Source: UBA2336 sp049306095
GTDB taxonomy: Bacteria; Bacteroidota; Bacteroidia; Cytophagales; Cyclobacteriaceae
NCBI GenBank assembly: GCA_049306095.1
Contig: JBAQPU010000042.1
Coordinates: forward strand, 1 to 64,000
Length of the DNA stretch: 64,000 nucleotides
Direction of reading: 5' to 3'
Under the pieces are notes generated by a model. It was not told the origin of the DNA. It saw nothing but the letters and a program-made list of their open reading frames with translations, and searched no databases. Of this stretch, positions 37,699 through 47,311 are shown piece after piece. The position numbers and the translations under genes were made by a program. Numbering within the stretch: the first letter of the stretch is position 1; each line of letters starts with the position of its first letter.

Positions 37699-40164
37699 TT
37701 AATTCCTTCTCTTCACCCCTCTTAGCGCTTTAGCAGTCCAGGGATCTTCGGGCCAGGAATGTTTCGGGTAGCGCATCCGTAATTCTTTTCGAACTTCCGC
37801 ATACGTGTTGCCCCAAAAACTTTTTAAATCCTGCGTTACCTGAACAGGTTTATAGCCGGGAGATAATAAATGCAGAATCATTTTTGTTTTTCCTTCGTTT
37901 ACGGTTGGCGTTTCCAGCAAACCAAAAACTTCCTGTAACCGCACCGCCAATTCAGGTGGTCGGCCATCAGCATAATACGTAACCGCGATCATCGAATCAC
38001 TCGGCACTTGAATTTTAGAAGGAGCAAGAGCATCCAGTCGGGAAGCAAGGTTCCAGGGTAATAACCCGGCCAGGATTTGCTGAAGATCAAGTCTCTTAAA
38101 ATCCGATTTCTTCGAAACGGAATTTAAATAAGGAGTCAGCCAATCTTCCAAGGTGGCCAGCAAGGTCTCATCACTCACATCGGGCCATTCTTCCGTTTTT
38201 CTCCATGTACGCAAACTCAGTACCCGCGCTTGCCATCGCTCTTCCGGCTCACTCCAGCCAAGTATTCTCAATCCTTCCCTTCTGATTACATCAAATAAAA
38301 CGCTCAATCGCTTTTCCTGCGGAATGGTGATAAGAGACTTTGATTCAAGCACCAGTCCACCAACACTTTTTTGCTGAACGCCAACCACCATTTCACGTTC
38401 TGCATCCCACCGCACCACCTCGCGCGCAATCGCTATATGATGAAGCTCAGTTTCATCAACAGCCGCAGCTAAGAATATTTTCCCTTCCTTTTGTCCGGAA
38501 TCTAATTGAGCGATGGCAAGCCAGGGTTCACGAATTAAATCGTCATGTTGTGCAAGCGTTACGATTTTTCCATTCGGAAGTTTATATCGATTGCCATTTT
38601 TATCCAATTGTTTCGCAATCCTGTCGGGGTACGCTGCGGCTACCAGTAAACCAATCGCGTGGCCTGCCGGCATTGAATTCTCTTCCTTGATTTTAAAATT
38701 TCTTCTCCATGCCATTGAAAGCCTTTCAATCCGCTCCAAAACATTTCGGTCAGCCGTTACCCGCTCTCCTGCTCTCCATTTTCTCAACGCTTCCACGCGC
38801 AACAACAAATCAGCGCTTGCTTCTTTTTGAAACGGGTCGCGTTCTTCCATCACCGCGGCCACATCGCAAGCCAATGCTACCAGGTTATCATCCTGCGCTT
38901 CCAACAACATGTGAGCAATCCGCGGATGCGTAGGCAATTGCACCATCGCTTTACCGCGATCGGTAATGGTGCTCTCCTGCAAGGCACCCAATTGCTCCAG
39001 TAATTCCGTTGCCTGAAGTAATGCTCCTTTCGGTGGCGGAGTAATCCATTTTAATTCTTCTATTTTCTGAACGCCCCACGCGCTCAATTCTAACACGAGC
39101 GATGCCAAATCCGCTTCCAATATTTCCGGCTTCCGAACCGGTTGCAATTGATGATGGCTTCGCTCACTCCACATCCGGTAACAAACACCCGGCCCTAATC
39201 GCCCCGCCCTGCCCGCTCGTTGATTCGCTGAATCAAATGTAACTCGAACCGTTTCTAATCGGGTAAAACCCGAACGCACATCGTATCGCGGAACGCGTGA
39301 ATATCCGCTGTCGATAACCGTTGTAATTCCTTCAATCGTGAGCGATGTTTCGGCTATGGAAGTAGCCAATACAATTTTTCTTCTTCCTTCAGGATGCGGC
39401 AAGATTGCTTCCTGCTGTTTTTTAAAAGGCAGATCGCCATACAAGGGAACAACAGCTTCCGGAATTTCATCAAGATCCTGAAGCACACGCATGATGTCAC
39501 CCGTACCGGGAAGAAAAACGAGCACGTCACCCGGTTGGTCTTTCAATGCTTTCCTGATTAACCGGGTGGTGGAACGCGATACGGAGTCATCATCCGCCTG
39601 GTGATACCGGATGTCAACCGGAAATTGCCTGCCGGTGCTGGTAATAACCGGAGCATTTCCGAATACCATGGATAAACTATTTCCATCTAGCGTTGCCGAC
39701 ATGATCAGTAATCGCAAATCGTCACGTAAGATTTGTTGTACCTGGTAACTGAGTGCCAATGCTAAATCGGCCTGCAGACTGCGTTCATGAAATTCATCAA
39801 ACAAAATAATTCCAACATCTTCCAACGTGATGTCTCGCTGAATCATGCGTGTTAAAATTCCTTCGGTTACAACTTCAATCCGGGTAGCATCGCTGGTACA
39901 ATTTTCAAACCGGATACGATACCCTACCGTTTTTCCAACTTCTTCCTTTAATAAAGAGGCCATTCGTCCTGCTACCGAGCGAGCCGCTAATCTTCTTGGC
40001 TCCAGCATTACAATTCTTTTTCCGGCAAGCCACGGTTCATTCAAAAGCTGTAACGGAAGAATGGTGGATTTACCCGCACCGGGAGGGGCTTGCAAAATAG
40101 CAATCGTTCTTTCCTGTAGAACAGACTTAAGTTGGGGAATGACTTCGAGTACGGGGTATTCCAT
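37699..40164 (-). CDS. hrpB: ATP-dependent helicase HrpB
   Basis: An 821-aa DEAH/RHA helicase. Motif I is APPGAGKSTILPLQLL (residues 25-40), motif II LFDEFHERSLQADLALAL, motif III MSATLDG and motif VI QRAGRAGRLGPGVCYRMWS. The C-terminal HrpB-specific region is present (LTPYL, LLPWNLASRLDALAPSKIQVPSDS, PPELAVRLQEVFGL, LSPGYKPVQVTQDLKSFW), as is the closing RYPKHSWPEDPW. Full length for the family. Its RNA target in bacteria is unresolved. It points away from the mutase gene. Confidence 0.96.
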   Translation of the reverse strand: MEYPVLEVIPQLKSVLQERTIAILQAPPGAGKSTILPLQLLNEPWLAGKRIVMLEPRRLAARSVAGRMASLLKEEVGKTVGYRIRFENCTSDATRIEVVTEGILTRMIQRDITLEDVGIILFDEFHERSLQADLALALSYQVQQILRDDLRLLIMSATLDGNSLSMVFGNAPVITSTGRQFPVDIRYHQADDDSVSRSTTRLIRKALKDQPGDVLVFLPGTGDIMRVLQDLDEIPEAVVPLYGDLPFKKQQEAILPHPEGRRKIVLATSIAETSLTIEGITTVIDSGYSRVPRYDVRSGFTRLETVRVTFDSANQRAGRAGRLGPGVCYRMWSERSHHQLQPVRKPEILEADLASLVLELSAWGVQKIEELKWITPPPKGALLQATELLEQLGALQESTITDRGKAMVQLPTHPRIAHMLLEAQDDNLVALACDVAAVMEERDPFQKEASADLLLRVEALRKWRAGERVTADRNVLERIERLSMAWRRNFKIKEENSMPAGHAIGLLVAAAYPDRIAKQLDKNGNRYKLPNGKIVTLAQHDDLIREPWLAIAQLDSGQKEGKIFLAAAVDETELHHIAIAREVVRWDAEREMVVGVQQKSVGGLVLESKSLITIPQEKRLSVLFDVIRREGLRILGWSEPEERWQARVLSLRTWRKTEEWPDVSDETLLATLEDWLTPYLNSVSKKSDFKRLDLQQILAGLLPWNLASRLDALAPSKIQVPSDSMIAVTYYADGRPPELAVRLQEVFGLLETPTVNEGKTKMILHLLSPGYKPVQVTQDLKSFWGNTYAEVRKELRMRYPKHSWPEDPWTAKALRGVKRRN

Positions 40165-40200
40165 GAGGGTGCAAAACTATCATTTTCGTATTGAAATAAA

Positions 40201-40450
40201 GATTCTGGTGCCCTCCAGGGCCGGGCGGCCCCGCGCACGCAACGGAACTGAATTTTATCCGCACATTCCCCTCCAGTCCAAAGATAAAATTAGGTTCCTT
40301 ATGCGCGCGCTGATTTATTGCTGTCGCCAGAATAGACCTCTAGACCTTCGGGCACTCCTCCTTACAAAGGAGGAGTGTAGTTTGCATACCAAACTAATTC
40401 CCCTCCTTACAGGAGGGGTGACACGAGCGAAGCGAGTGTCGGGGTGGTCT
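40201..40450. repeat. Cluster of palindromic repeats between hrpB and icmF
   Basis: This 364-bp gap contains several hairpins: a GC-rich one at about 40215-40235 (GGGCCGGGCGGCCC), CACTCCTCC paired with GGAGGAGTG (40353-40377), and CCCCTCC paired with GGAGGGG (40400-40418). A GACACGAGCGAAGCGAGTGTC-like palindrome with GGGGTGGTC ends the cluster. These resemble dispersed repeats of Bacteroidota chromosomes. No gene is supported here. Confidence 0.6.
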
Positions 40451-40528
40451 TATCCTTTACACCACTAATAACTCCCGTTAGCTTAATCGGCCGGGTTGCA
40501 GTATTTTTGAGGTCTAAATTCAATTTTC

Positions 40529-43500
40529 ATGAGTACGGATGTTGCCAGCGCGAAAAAGAAACAGGAAGCCCCCAACCTTGCGGGCCACAAAGCACCGGAA
40601 CCTTACAAACCCAAGAACAAAGTACGGATTGTAACGGCTGCCAGCTTGTTCGATGGCCACGATGCCGCTATCAATATCATGCGCAGAATTATTCAATCGA
40701 CCGGTGTTGAAGTGATTCACCTGGGGCACGATCGCAGCGTGGAAGAAGTGGTGAACACTGCCATCCAGGAAGACGCGCAAGCCATTGCCATGACCAGCTA
40801 CCAGGGCGGGCATAACGAGTACTTCAAATACATGTATGACTTGTTACAGGAAAAAGGTGCTGGCCACATTAAAATTTTTGGCGGTGGCGGTGGCGTAATC
40901 CTTCCGGAAGAAATAAAAGAACTGATGGCGTACGGTATCACCAAGATTTACTCACCTGATGATGGCCGCGCGTTGGGTTTGCAGGGTATGATTAATGATC
41001 TGGTTGAGCGTAGTGATTTTCCAACGGGAAAAACAATCAGCAATAGGCAATTGACAGTTGACAATTATCTGGGTATTGCCCAGACCATATCGGCTGCCGA
41101 AAATTATTTCGAAGAACATAAAGAAACATTCGAGAGCATCAGAAAAAAAGCTGAATCATCAACAGCCCCTGTGTTGGGAATTACCGGAACAGGTGGTGCG
41201 GGTAAATCATCGATGGTGGATGAAATCGTGAGAAGGTTCCTCATCGACTTCAAAGACAAAAAACTGGGGATCATTTCTGTCGACCCCTCCAAAAGAAAAA
41301 CAGGAGGCGCTTTGTTGGGTGACCGCATTCGCATGAACGCCATTAATAATACTCGCGTGTTCATGCGTTCGCTGGCAACCCGTCAATCCAACCTGGCTTT
41401 GTCGGCTTACGTGAAAGAGGCCATCCAGGTATTGAAAGCGGCAGGATTTGATCTGATCATTCTCGAAACTTCTGGTATCGGGCAAAGCGACACAGAGATT
41501 CTCGATCACAGCGATGTCGCCATGTATGTAATGACTCCTGAATATGGTGCCGCTACGCAGCTCGAAAAAATCGACATGCTTGATTTCGCTGACATCATTG
41601 CGTTGAACAAGTTCGACAAACGTGGCGGGTTAGATGCTTTGCGCGATGTAAAGAAACAATATCAGCGCAACCATCAACTGTGGACAAAAAAGCCGGAAGA
41701 TATGCCGGTGTACGGCACCATTGCCTCTCAATTTAACGACCCGGGCACGAATCAACTTTACAAGCATGTGATTGATAAGATTGTAGAGAAGACTGGCGCT
41801 AACCTAAAATCTTCCTTTGAGATCACCCGGGAGATGTCGGAGAAAGTATTTGTGATCCCTGCCAACCGCACACGGTACCTGAGTGAAATATCGGAGAATA
41901 ATCGCGGCTACGATACTTGGGTAAACGAGCAGGCCGAAGTTGCAGAGAAACTCTATGCGATTAATAAGACAATTAAAACATTGACCGTCATTCCGAGCGG
42001 CAGCGAGGAATCCCCTAATCGAAAGGGGGATTCTTCGGTCGCTGCGCTCCCTCAGAATGACGATCTAATAAAAGTCCTTCAGGCGGAATTTGATCGTGCG
42101 AAACTGAACCTCGATCCTAAAAACTGGAAGTTGATTGAAACCTGGTCAGAAAAAGTAAAGCAATACAAGGAACCGCTGTTCAAATTCAAGGTACGCGATA
42201 AGGAAATTGCCATTCAAACACATTCTGAATCGCTTTCACATACCCAGGTCCCAAAAGTTGCGCTGCCGAAATATTCCGGCTGGGGCGATTTACTGAAGTG
42301 GATGCTACAGGAAAATGTGCCCGGTGAATTTCCCTACACATCCGGAATCTATCCTTTTAAACGCGAAGGCGAAGACCCTACGCGCATGTTTGCCGGTGAA
42401 GGCGGCCCTGAAAGAACGAACAGAAGATTCCATTATGTGAGTTTGGCCATGCCGGCCAAGCGTTTATCCACCGCGTTTGATTCGGTGACGCTGTATGGAA
42501 ACGATCCGGATTACCGACCGGATATTTATGGCAAGATTGGTAACTCCGGTGTAAGCATTTGTTGTTTAGATGATGCCAAGAAATTATACAGCGGCTTTAA
42601 CCTCGCTGATCCCAAAACTTCGGTGTCCATGACCATCAACGGTCCTGCCCCGATGTTGCTGGGATATTTCATGAATGCCGCCATTGATCAGCAGTGCGAA
42701 TTGTACATCAAGGAGAACGGACTCGAGGAAGAGGTAAAGGCGAAGATTTCGAACATCTATAAAGGAAAGGAGAATGAAAGACCTGCTTACCAGGGGCCGC
42801 TTCCAAAAGGCAATGATGGCCTCGGTTTAATGTTGCTGGGGGTAACGGGCGATCAGGTTCTGCCAAAAGATGTGTATGATAAAATTAAGACCGAAACACT
42901 TTCGCAGGTTCGCGGTACGGTTCAGGCTGACATCCTGAAAGAAGACCAGGCACAAAACACCTGTATTTTCTCAACAGAATTCGCGTTGCGTTTGATGGGC
43001 GATGTGCAGCAATATTTTATCGACAAGAATGTTCGAAATTTCTATTCGGTATCCATTTCAGGTTACCACATCGCGGAAGCGGGTGCTAACCCCATCACAC
43101 AATTAGCCTTTACCCTGGCAAACGGCTTTACGTACGTGGAATACTACCTGAGCCGCGGAATGGATATCAACGAGTTCGCGCCTAACCTGTCGTTCTTCTT
43201 CTCGAATGGTATCGATCCTGAATATTCAGTGATCGGTCGCGTGGCAAGAAGATTGTGGGCTAAAGCATTAAAAAATAAATATGGCGCGAATGCCCGCAGC
43301 CAGATGTTGAAGTATCACATTCAAACATCCGGCCGATCCTTACACGCGCAGGAAATCGACTTTAATGACATTCGCACCACCCTACAGGCTTTGTACGCGA
43401 TTTATGATAATTGTAATTCGCTGCATACCAATGCCTACGATGAGGCCATTACCACCCCTACCGAAGAAAGCGTGCGCAGGGCGATGGCGATCCAACTCAT

Positions 43501-44011
43501 TATTAATAAAGAGTTGGGATTAGCGAAAAATGAAAACCCGTTGCAAGGTTCATTTATTATTGAAGAACTTACCGATCTGGTAGAAGAAGCCGTGCTTACT
43601 GAATTCGATAAAATTACCGAACGCGGTGGCGTGCTGGGCGCCATGGAAACCATGTACCAACGAGGTAAAATCCAGGAAGAAAGCTTGTACTACGAAACGC
43701 TGAAACATACAGGCGAATACCCGATCATTGGGGTGAATACATTCCTGAGTTCAAAAGGTTCTCCTACCGTAATTCCGCAGGAAGTGATCCGGGCAACCAC
43801 CGAAGAAAAAGAATACCAGATCAAGATGTTGAGAAGCCTGCACCAATTCCAGGGAAGCAAAGCATCCGAAAAAATTGAACTGGCGCAGCAAGCCGCTATT
43901 CAAAATCACAACATTTTCGAAGAACTGATGGAGGCGTGTAAAGTGTGCTCCCTCGGACAGATTACGAAGGCGCTGTTTGAAGTGGGTGGACAGTATCGGA
44001 GGAATATGTGA
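40529..44011 (+). CDS. icmF: Fused acyl-CoA mutase (IcmF type) with G-protein chaperone
   Basis: A 1160-aa adenosylcobalamin enzyme. The order is a B12-binding domain (SLFDGHDAAINIM, His44 as cobalt ligand), a MeaI-like GTPase (TGTGGAGKSSMVDE near residue 220, NKFDKRGG), a linker, and a mutase TIM barrel (FPYTSGIYPFKREGEDPTR). This layout is that of IcmF, which interconverts isobutyryl-CoA and n-butyryl-CoA and reloads its own cofactor. Substrate choice cannot be settled by eye. Residues 487-511 are encoded by a palindromic repeat (41987-42061) and add 25 foreign residues to the linker. It ends the conserved backbone; the accessory island begins right after it. Confidence 0.93.
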   Translation: MSTDVASAKKKQEAPNLAGHKAPEPYKPKNKVRIVTAASLFDGHDAAINIMRRIIQSTGVEVIHLGHDRSVEEVVNTAIQEDAQAIAMTSYQGGHNEYFKYMYDLLQEKGAGHIKIFGGGGGVILPEEIKELMAYGITKIYSPDDGRALGLQGMINDLVERSDFPTGKTISNRQLTVDNYLGIAQTISAAENYFEEHKETFESIRKKAESSTAPVLGITGTGGAGKSSMVDEIVRRFLIDFKDKKLGIISVDPSKRKTGGALLGDRIRMNAINNTRVFMRSLATRQSNLALSAYVKEAIQVLKAAGFDLIILETSGIGQSDTEILDHSDVAMYVMTPEYGAATQLEKIDMLDFADIIALNKFDKRGGLDALRDVKKQYQRNHQLWTKKPEDMPVYGTIASQFNDPGTNQLYKHVIDKIVEKTGANLKSSFEITREMSEKVFVIPANRTRYLSEISENNRGYDTWVNEQAEVAEKLYAINKTIKTLTVIPSGSEESPNRKGDSSVAALPQNDDLIKVLQAEFDRAKLNLDPKNWKLIETWSEKVKQYKEPLFKFKVRDKEIAIQTHSESLSHTQVPKVALPKYSGWGDLLKWMLQENVPGEFPYTSGIYPFKREGEDPTRMFAGEGGPERTNRRFHYVSLAMPAKRLSTAFDSVTLYGNDPDYRPDIYGKIGNSGVSICCLDDAKKLYSGFNLADPKTSVSMTINGPAPMLLGYFMNAAIDQQCELYIKENGLEEEVKAKISNIYKGKENERPAYQGPLPKGNDGLGLMLLGVTGDQVLPKDVYDKIKTETLSQVRGTVQADILKEDQAQNTCIFSTEFALRLMGDVQQYFIDKNVRNFYSVSISGYHIAEAGANPITQLAFTLANGFTYVEYYLSRGMDINEFAPNLSFFFSNGIDPEYSVIGRVARRLWAKALKNKYGANARSQMLKYHIQTSGRSLHAQEIDFNDIRTTLQALYAIYDNCNSLHTNAYDEAITTPTEESVRRAMAIQLIINKELGLAKNENPLQGSFIIEELTDLVEEAVLTEFDKITERGGVLGAMETMYQRGKIQEESLYYETLKHTGEYPIIGVNTFLSSKGSPTVIPQEVIRATTEEKEYQIKMLRSLHQFQGSKASEKIELAQQAAIQNHNIFEELMEACKVCSLGQITKALFEVGGQYRRNM
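41987..42061 (+). repeat. Palindromic repeat inserted in frame within icmF
   Basis: The left arm GTCATTCCGAGCGGCAGCG (from 41987) and the right arm ending CGCTGCGCTCCCTCAGAATGAC (42061) are imperfect inverted repeats around an AT-containing loop with CCCCTAATCGAAAGGGGG. The element is 75 bp (25 codons) and has no stop in the frame used. Its ends match the style of the intergenic repeat at 4230-4354. Confidence 0.8.
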
Positions 44012-44044
44012 TGATGCTATACATCTGTTTTCTTATCAGATTTA

Positions 44045-45073
44045 CTACTTCAATTTTTCCTGAAGAATTATATCAACCTTTTCCAATGGTTGATTCACGC
44101 ATGTGATGTATCCTTTTTCATCTATTAGATAACTGAAGGGAATTGCCTGAATTCCAAGTTCATTTAATATCTTCTTCTCTGGGTCAATTAAGTTCTCCCA
44201 AGTCAAATTATCCTTCTCAATCGCTTTTCGCCAGGCATTCGTGTCCTTATCAATTGAGAGGCTGATCACCGTGAAGTTTTTGCTTTGATACTTCTTTAAA
44301 AGGTCAATCAAAGCAGGGTGCTTTTCACGGCAGGGGGCACACCAAGAAGCCCAAAAATCAACAAAAATTACTTTACCCGAATATTTGGGAGAAGTAACAA
44401 TTACATTGTTGTTGTTAATCAGTTCAAAAGCAACAAACTGCTGACCTGTTCCATATTTGTTCATGTTGCGGAGGCCAGCCTTTACAAAGGCAATGTCTTC
44501 CATTCGCATTGCGGTTGTATCTAACAACGTATATAACTGAATAAATTCTTCGTATGTAAAAACTGGATTGTTCACAGCAAGATCACCTAATATCCAACCA
44601 TTTACAGGCTGCTTAGGATCACTGGTAAACATGAGTTTTAGTTGTTGAAAACGAAGGGTATTGAAATTTTCTTTGTCTCTGTTAGCATTACAGAACGCTC
44701 TGTAATCATCAAGCAGTTGTTGTGAGTATGATCCTTTGATGCTGGTGATACGATAAAGATGTATGGTTTGGTTATCTTTGATAGTTGTCGAGTATTTGCC
44801 ATCCACAACTATCCGGCTATTCTCTAAATAAACCCAAGCAACATTTGCAGGAGGTTCAAGGTTCAGCCATGCCCGGATGGGCTTATCAACGTTACCATTA
44901 AATTCAAACGTATTATTTTTTACCAAAACACTGTCCTTTGTGTTTGAATAGGACAAGTATATGTACCCATTGTAATCACCCGAAATAGTTCCTTTTATCG
45001 TATAACCTTCCCCGTCAAATAGCGATGGAACAAATCGCAGTAAAAGCAAACTAATCAGAGTTGTCTTTATCAT
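44045..45073 (-). CDS. TlpA/ResA-like thioredoxin-family protein with DUF4369
   Basis: About 342 aa, exported through an N-terminal signal (MIKTTLISLLLLRFVPSL). The first part is a DUF4369-type beta domain (YTIKGTISGDYNGYIYLSYSN). The C-terminal domain is a TlpA-like redoxin with active site WASWCAPCREKHP and cis-Pro segment AIPFSYLIDEKGYI. It should reduce or isomerise disulfides in the envelope. I choose the Met eight residues into the longest frame because the hydrophobic leader begins there. It is the last gene of the leftward unit 1 operon, whose peptides contain 4-6 cysteines. Confidence 0.88.
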   Translation of the reverse strand: MIKTTLISLLLLRFVPSLFDGEGYTIKGTISGDYNGYIYLSYSNTKDSVLVKNNTFEFNGNVDKPIRAWLNLEPPANVAWVYLENSRIVVDGKYSTTIKDNQTIHLYRITSIKGSYSQQLLDDYRAFCNANRDKENFNTLRFQQLKLMFTSDPKQPVNGWILGDLAVNNPVFTYEEFIQLYTLLDTTAMRMEDIAFVKAGLRNMNKYGTGQQFVAFELINNNNVIVTSPKYSGKVIFVDFWASWCAPCREKHPALIDLLKKYQSKNFTVISLSIDKDTNAWRKAIEKDNLTWENLIDPEKKILNELGIQAIPFSYLIDEKGYITCVNQPLEKVDIILQEKLK

Positions 45074-45107
45074 AAAATTTGGGATACAAGTATCCATCAG
45101 CTTGTCG

Positions 45108-45524
45108 TTACAAAATAGGAGTGTATGTCTCTATACTTCTTATTTTGTTGTTCTCGAGAAAGATAATGATGGGATAGATTGAAGTCAATTGAGATTCCAT
45201 AAGAATATTTCCTGTATCGACAAAACACTTGTTGTTCGCTAATACCTTATCTCCCAGTTGAAGGTGAAGAAGTTTTCTGTCTCCAACTCCTGTAAAAATA
45301 ACAGTGGACTCAATAGAGTCGAATCTATTTTTTACAAAAAATGTTGCGTTTTGAATACAGCCACCGCATCCTTCTCTAGGAATAACTATAATAGATTTTG
45401 AATCGAGGATATTTGAGTTGATTTCTAAAAGCTTGGCTTCCAAAATATCGAACTGGCTCATGGGTTTGGCTATGCAACCTACTAAAGCGAAAATAACCAT
45501 AGATAAGTTATGAATTGCTTTCAT
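45108..45524 (-). CDS. Thioredoxin-like lipoprotein with CGGC motif
   Basis: A 138-aa predicted lipoprotein (lipobox ALVGC, Cys17). After about 25 residues it has a short thioredoxin-like core: strand SIIVIPREGCGGCIQNATFFV with the CGGC motif at 53-56, later IYPIIIFLENNKI. The whole fold is smaller than classical thioredoxin. Its ATG overlaps the DUF4221 stop by one base (TAATG), so translation is coupled. It corresponds in position to the CxxC proteins at 54208 and 56727 in the other units. Possibly a redox partner of the Cys-rich peptides (inference). Confidence 0.65.
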   Translation of the reverse strand: MKAIHNLSMVIFALVGCIAKPMSQFDILEAKLLEINSNILDSKSIIVIPREGCGGCIQNATFFVKNRFDSIESTVIFTGVGDRKLLHLQLGDKVLANNKCFVDTGNILMESQLTSIYPIIIFLENNKIRSIETYTPIL

Positions 45525-46705
45525 TATTTTGAAATTGCTGTATTAAATCTAGTAAATACAATTTGCTCATCATTTATGTTGTATAAGTCTCTACGAGCAA
45601 TGTAATAACCATCACGTCCAATGAAATGCATAGATAAATCATAAATTTCACTATCAAATCGCATTTCTACAAGCTTATCCAAATCCTCAGTCAAAACAGA
45701 AATGGAAAAATCTGGAATTCGATTCCCCATTTTTACACTATCAACTGGGGGTCTAATATATGTTTTCCTGAAGTACAGCTTATTATATGGGTCGTACTTG
45801 ATAGTAGAAAAGTCAGAATTTGAAAAACTATAGATTTTCTGCTCTTCATTGTACTGATTTATATCATTCTGGGTACCAAATCGTATGTCCTCCTTCATCG
45901 GTTGCATTTTATCAACGAAGGATGAAGTTACTTCACTTTTGCTTTTGATATTTCCAGCCAAATCAGCTTTATAGATAGAACTGACTATTGGATAACTAAT
46001 CACAATTTCTGTGCCATTCGAAGAAAGGCACGGGATATATTTGAAACCAGCACCCCAGAAAGCCTGAGAATAGATTTCAGGCAATGGTGTAACGTATGAT
46101 GCTGTTCGGGTTGAAATATCATAGCATAATACATTCTTGTAGTTCTTGTAGTCATTCAACCGTGCGTGAAGCGTGCACGAAATGAATATTTTATTTCCCA
46201 ACTTAATCAACGGTGCAGAATTTGAAGGTTCCGGGAATGCATTACCTGAATCATTTTTAAAATCAAAAACAGTAAATTTATCCTTTACCTTACCATCTAA
46301 GTCAACAAGAAAAAGCGTTCCCATGTTTATATTGTAAATTAGGAGACTATCAAGGCTTACGAGCAAGTGTTGAACAATATCTAATCTACCAACTCCGTTC
46401 GGGCCCTCTACTTCAAATTTAGTTTTCTTAAAAATTGCTTGTGAAGTAAGTTTGAATATGTTGATAGAATTATCAACCGAATTAAGAAATGAATAATACT
46501 CTATAGAATCAATCAAAGCATAGTTGACCGATCCGGATTTAAAAGTTGATTTTTCATCCAAGTCAAATGTGACTGCCCCTGACTCTTTTAGATGGTACTT
46601 GACATCAGATTTCGAAGAACTATGATGATCATTTTCTATGCGATTTTCATTTTGTGAGCATCCATAATATAACAATGTTGAAACAAAAAAGAATATTCCT
46701 CTCAT
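45524..46705 (-). CDS. DUF4221 lipoprotein (copy A)
   Basis: About 393 aa with a lipoprotein signal (RGIFFFVSTLLYYGC). The body matches DUF4221 proteins: strings such as VEGPNGVGRLDIVQHLLVSLDSLLIYN and KLYFRKTYIRPP are shared in position with the second DUF4221 protein of this island (47312-48505). The repeating short beta-strands suggest a beta-propeller. I take the Met 17 residues into the longest frame as start because the lipoprotein leader begins there. It lies directly downstream of the Cys-rich peptide gene (70 bp) and is coupled to the CGGC gene. Role unknown, probably envelope binding or sensing. Confidence 0.78.
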   Translation of the reverse strand: MRGIFFFVSTLLYYGCSQNENRIENDHHSSSKSDVKYHLKESGAVTFDLDEKSTFKSGSVNYALIDSIEYYSFLNSVDNSINIFKLTSQAIFKKTKFEVEGPNGVGRLDIVQHLLVSLDSLLIYNINMGTLFLVDLDGKVKDKFTVFDFKNDSGNAFPEPSNSAPLIKLGNKIFISCTLHARLNDYKNYKNVLCYDISTRTASYVTPLPEIYSQAFWGAGFKYIPCLSSNGTEIVISYPIVSSIYKADLAGNIKSKSEVTSSFVDKMQPMKEDIRFGTQNDINQYNEEQKIYSFSNSDFSTIKYDPYNKLYFRKTYIRPPVDSVKMGNRIPDFSISVLTEDLDKLVEMRFDSEIYDLSMHFIGRDGYYIARRDLYNINDEQIVFTRFNTAISK

Positions 46706-46775
46706 ATCGATGAAGTGCAGTTTGAATGAAAAAATGCCATGAATACACACACCCATGACATTTTATTGAGTGAAA

Positions 46776-46979
46776 TTACTCGACCACCCAGCCACCGGTT
46801 CCGTTACAGGCAACACCGGAGCCGGCTAGATAGCATGTGTCTCCACCTTCACCATTTTCACGACAAAAACCATTGTTGGTACTTGAATCAGAACTAACAA
46901 TACAAAACAAGGCCCGAGTACCAAACGAAGCTGTTGCCACTGTTAGCAGCAACGTGCCCACAATCAGAATTTTTTTCAT
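46776..46979 (-). CDS. Secreted Cys-rich peptide A
   Basis: 67 aa. The signal peptide (MKKILIVGTLLLTVATASFG) precedes a mature part of about 45 residues with four cysteines: C-x2-SSDSS-x(2)-NG-x-C, then GDTC and CNGT. Peptide B (48508-48753) shares the SSDSS, GD[ST]C and CNGT blocks. The size, leader and propeller neighbour recall NVEALA-type peptides of Bacteroidota, although the NVEALA word itself is absent. Function unknown; candidates are signal, toxin-like effector or ligand of the neighbouring propeller. Confidence 0.7.
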   Translation of the reverse strand: MKKILIVGTLLLTVATASFGTRALFCIVSSDSSTNNGFCRENGEGGDTCYLAGSGVACNGTGGWVVE

Positions 46980-47034
46980 TTAATTGATATCTAAATTTCT
47001 GCTCAACATCAAGCATTACCCAAAGTAATAATCC

Positions 47035-47059
47035 TTCAGTGCAATTTTATTGCACTGAA
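47035..47059. promoter_or_regulatory. Conserved palindrome, copy A
   Basis: TTCAGTGCAAT, three bases, ATTGCACTGAA: a perfect 11-bp inverted repeat. It lies between the HTH relic and peptide gene A, 56 bp before the peptide start. Copies occupy the same position in the other three HTH/peptide junctions. It is a probable operator or leader hairpin of the peptide operon. Confidence 0.65.
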
Positions 47060-47079
47060 AAAATAAATCAAAAAATGTT

Positions 47080-47247
47080 TTACTCTTCCGCATAATAGTA
47101 CCGCTTGCGGGTACGGCAATAATGAACAGGCATACCATTTGCTTTGACTGCCGTTAAATACTCGAACAACATCCTGCGTGAAATGCCAAGTTTTTTAGCT
47201 AATTCTTCAGGTGTTCCCGTTTTCTGTTTTTCAATTAATTCCAACAA
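47080..47247 (-). pseudogene. Truncated small HTH gene (copy A)
   Basis: 55 codons equal to residues about 14-67 of the intact HTH protein at 48832-49035 (TGTPEELAKKLGISRRMLFEYLTA, YCRTRKRYYYA). The DNA is nearly identical to the latter. The first 13 or so codons are missing; an in-frame TAG stands at 47248-47250 and only a TTG could serve as start. The truncation marks the junction of a tandem duplication with the DUF4221 copy B gene. Confidence 0.8.
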
Positions 47248-47311
47248 CTAATTCATCCGGTTAATGTACCTGCCTAATAAGGTCAGAGTCATCTAGGAGT
47301 AACATTGAGGG

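Noticed and set aside
47035..47059. Conserved palindromes as rho-independent terminators of the HTH genes
   Set aside because: On the leftward transcript the T-rich side lies before the stem, not after it, and in copies C and D the stem overlaps the HTH coding end.
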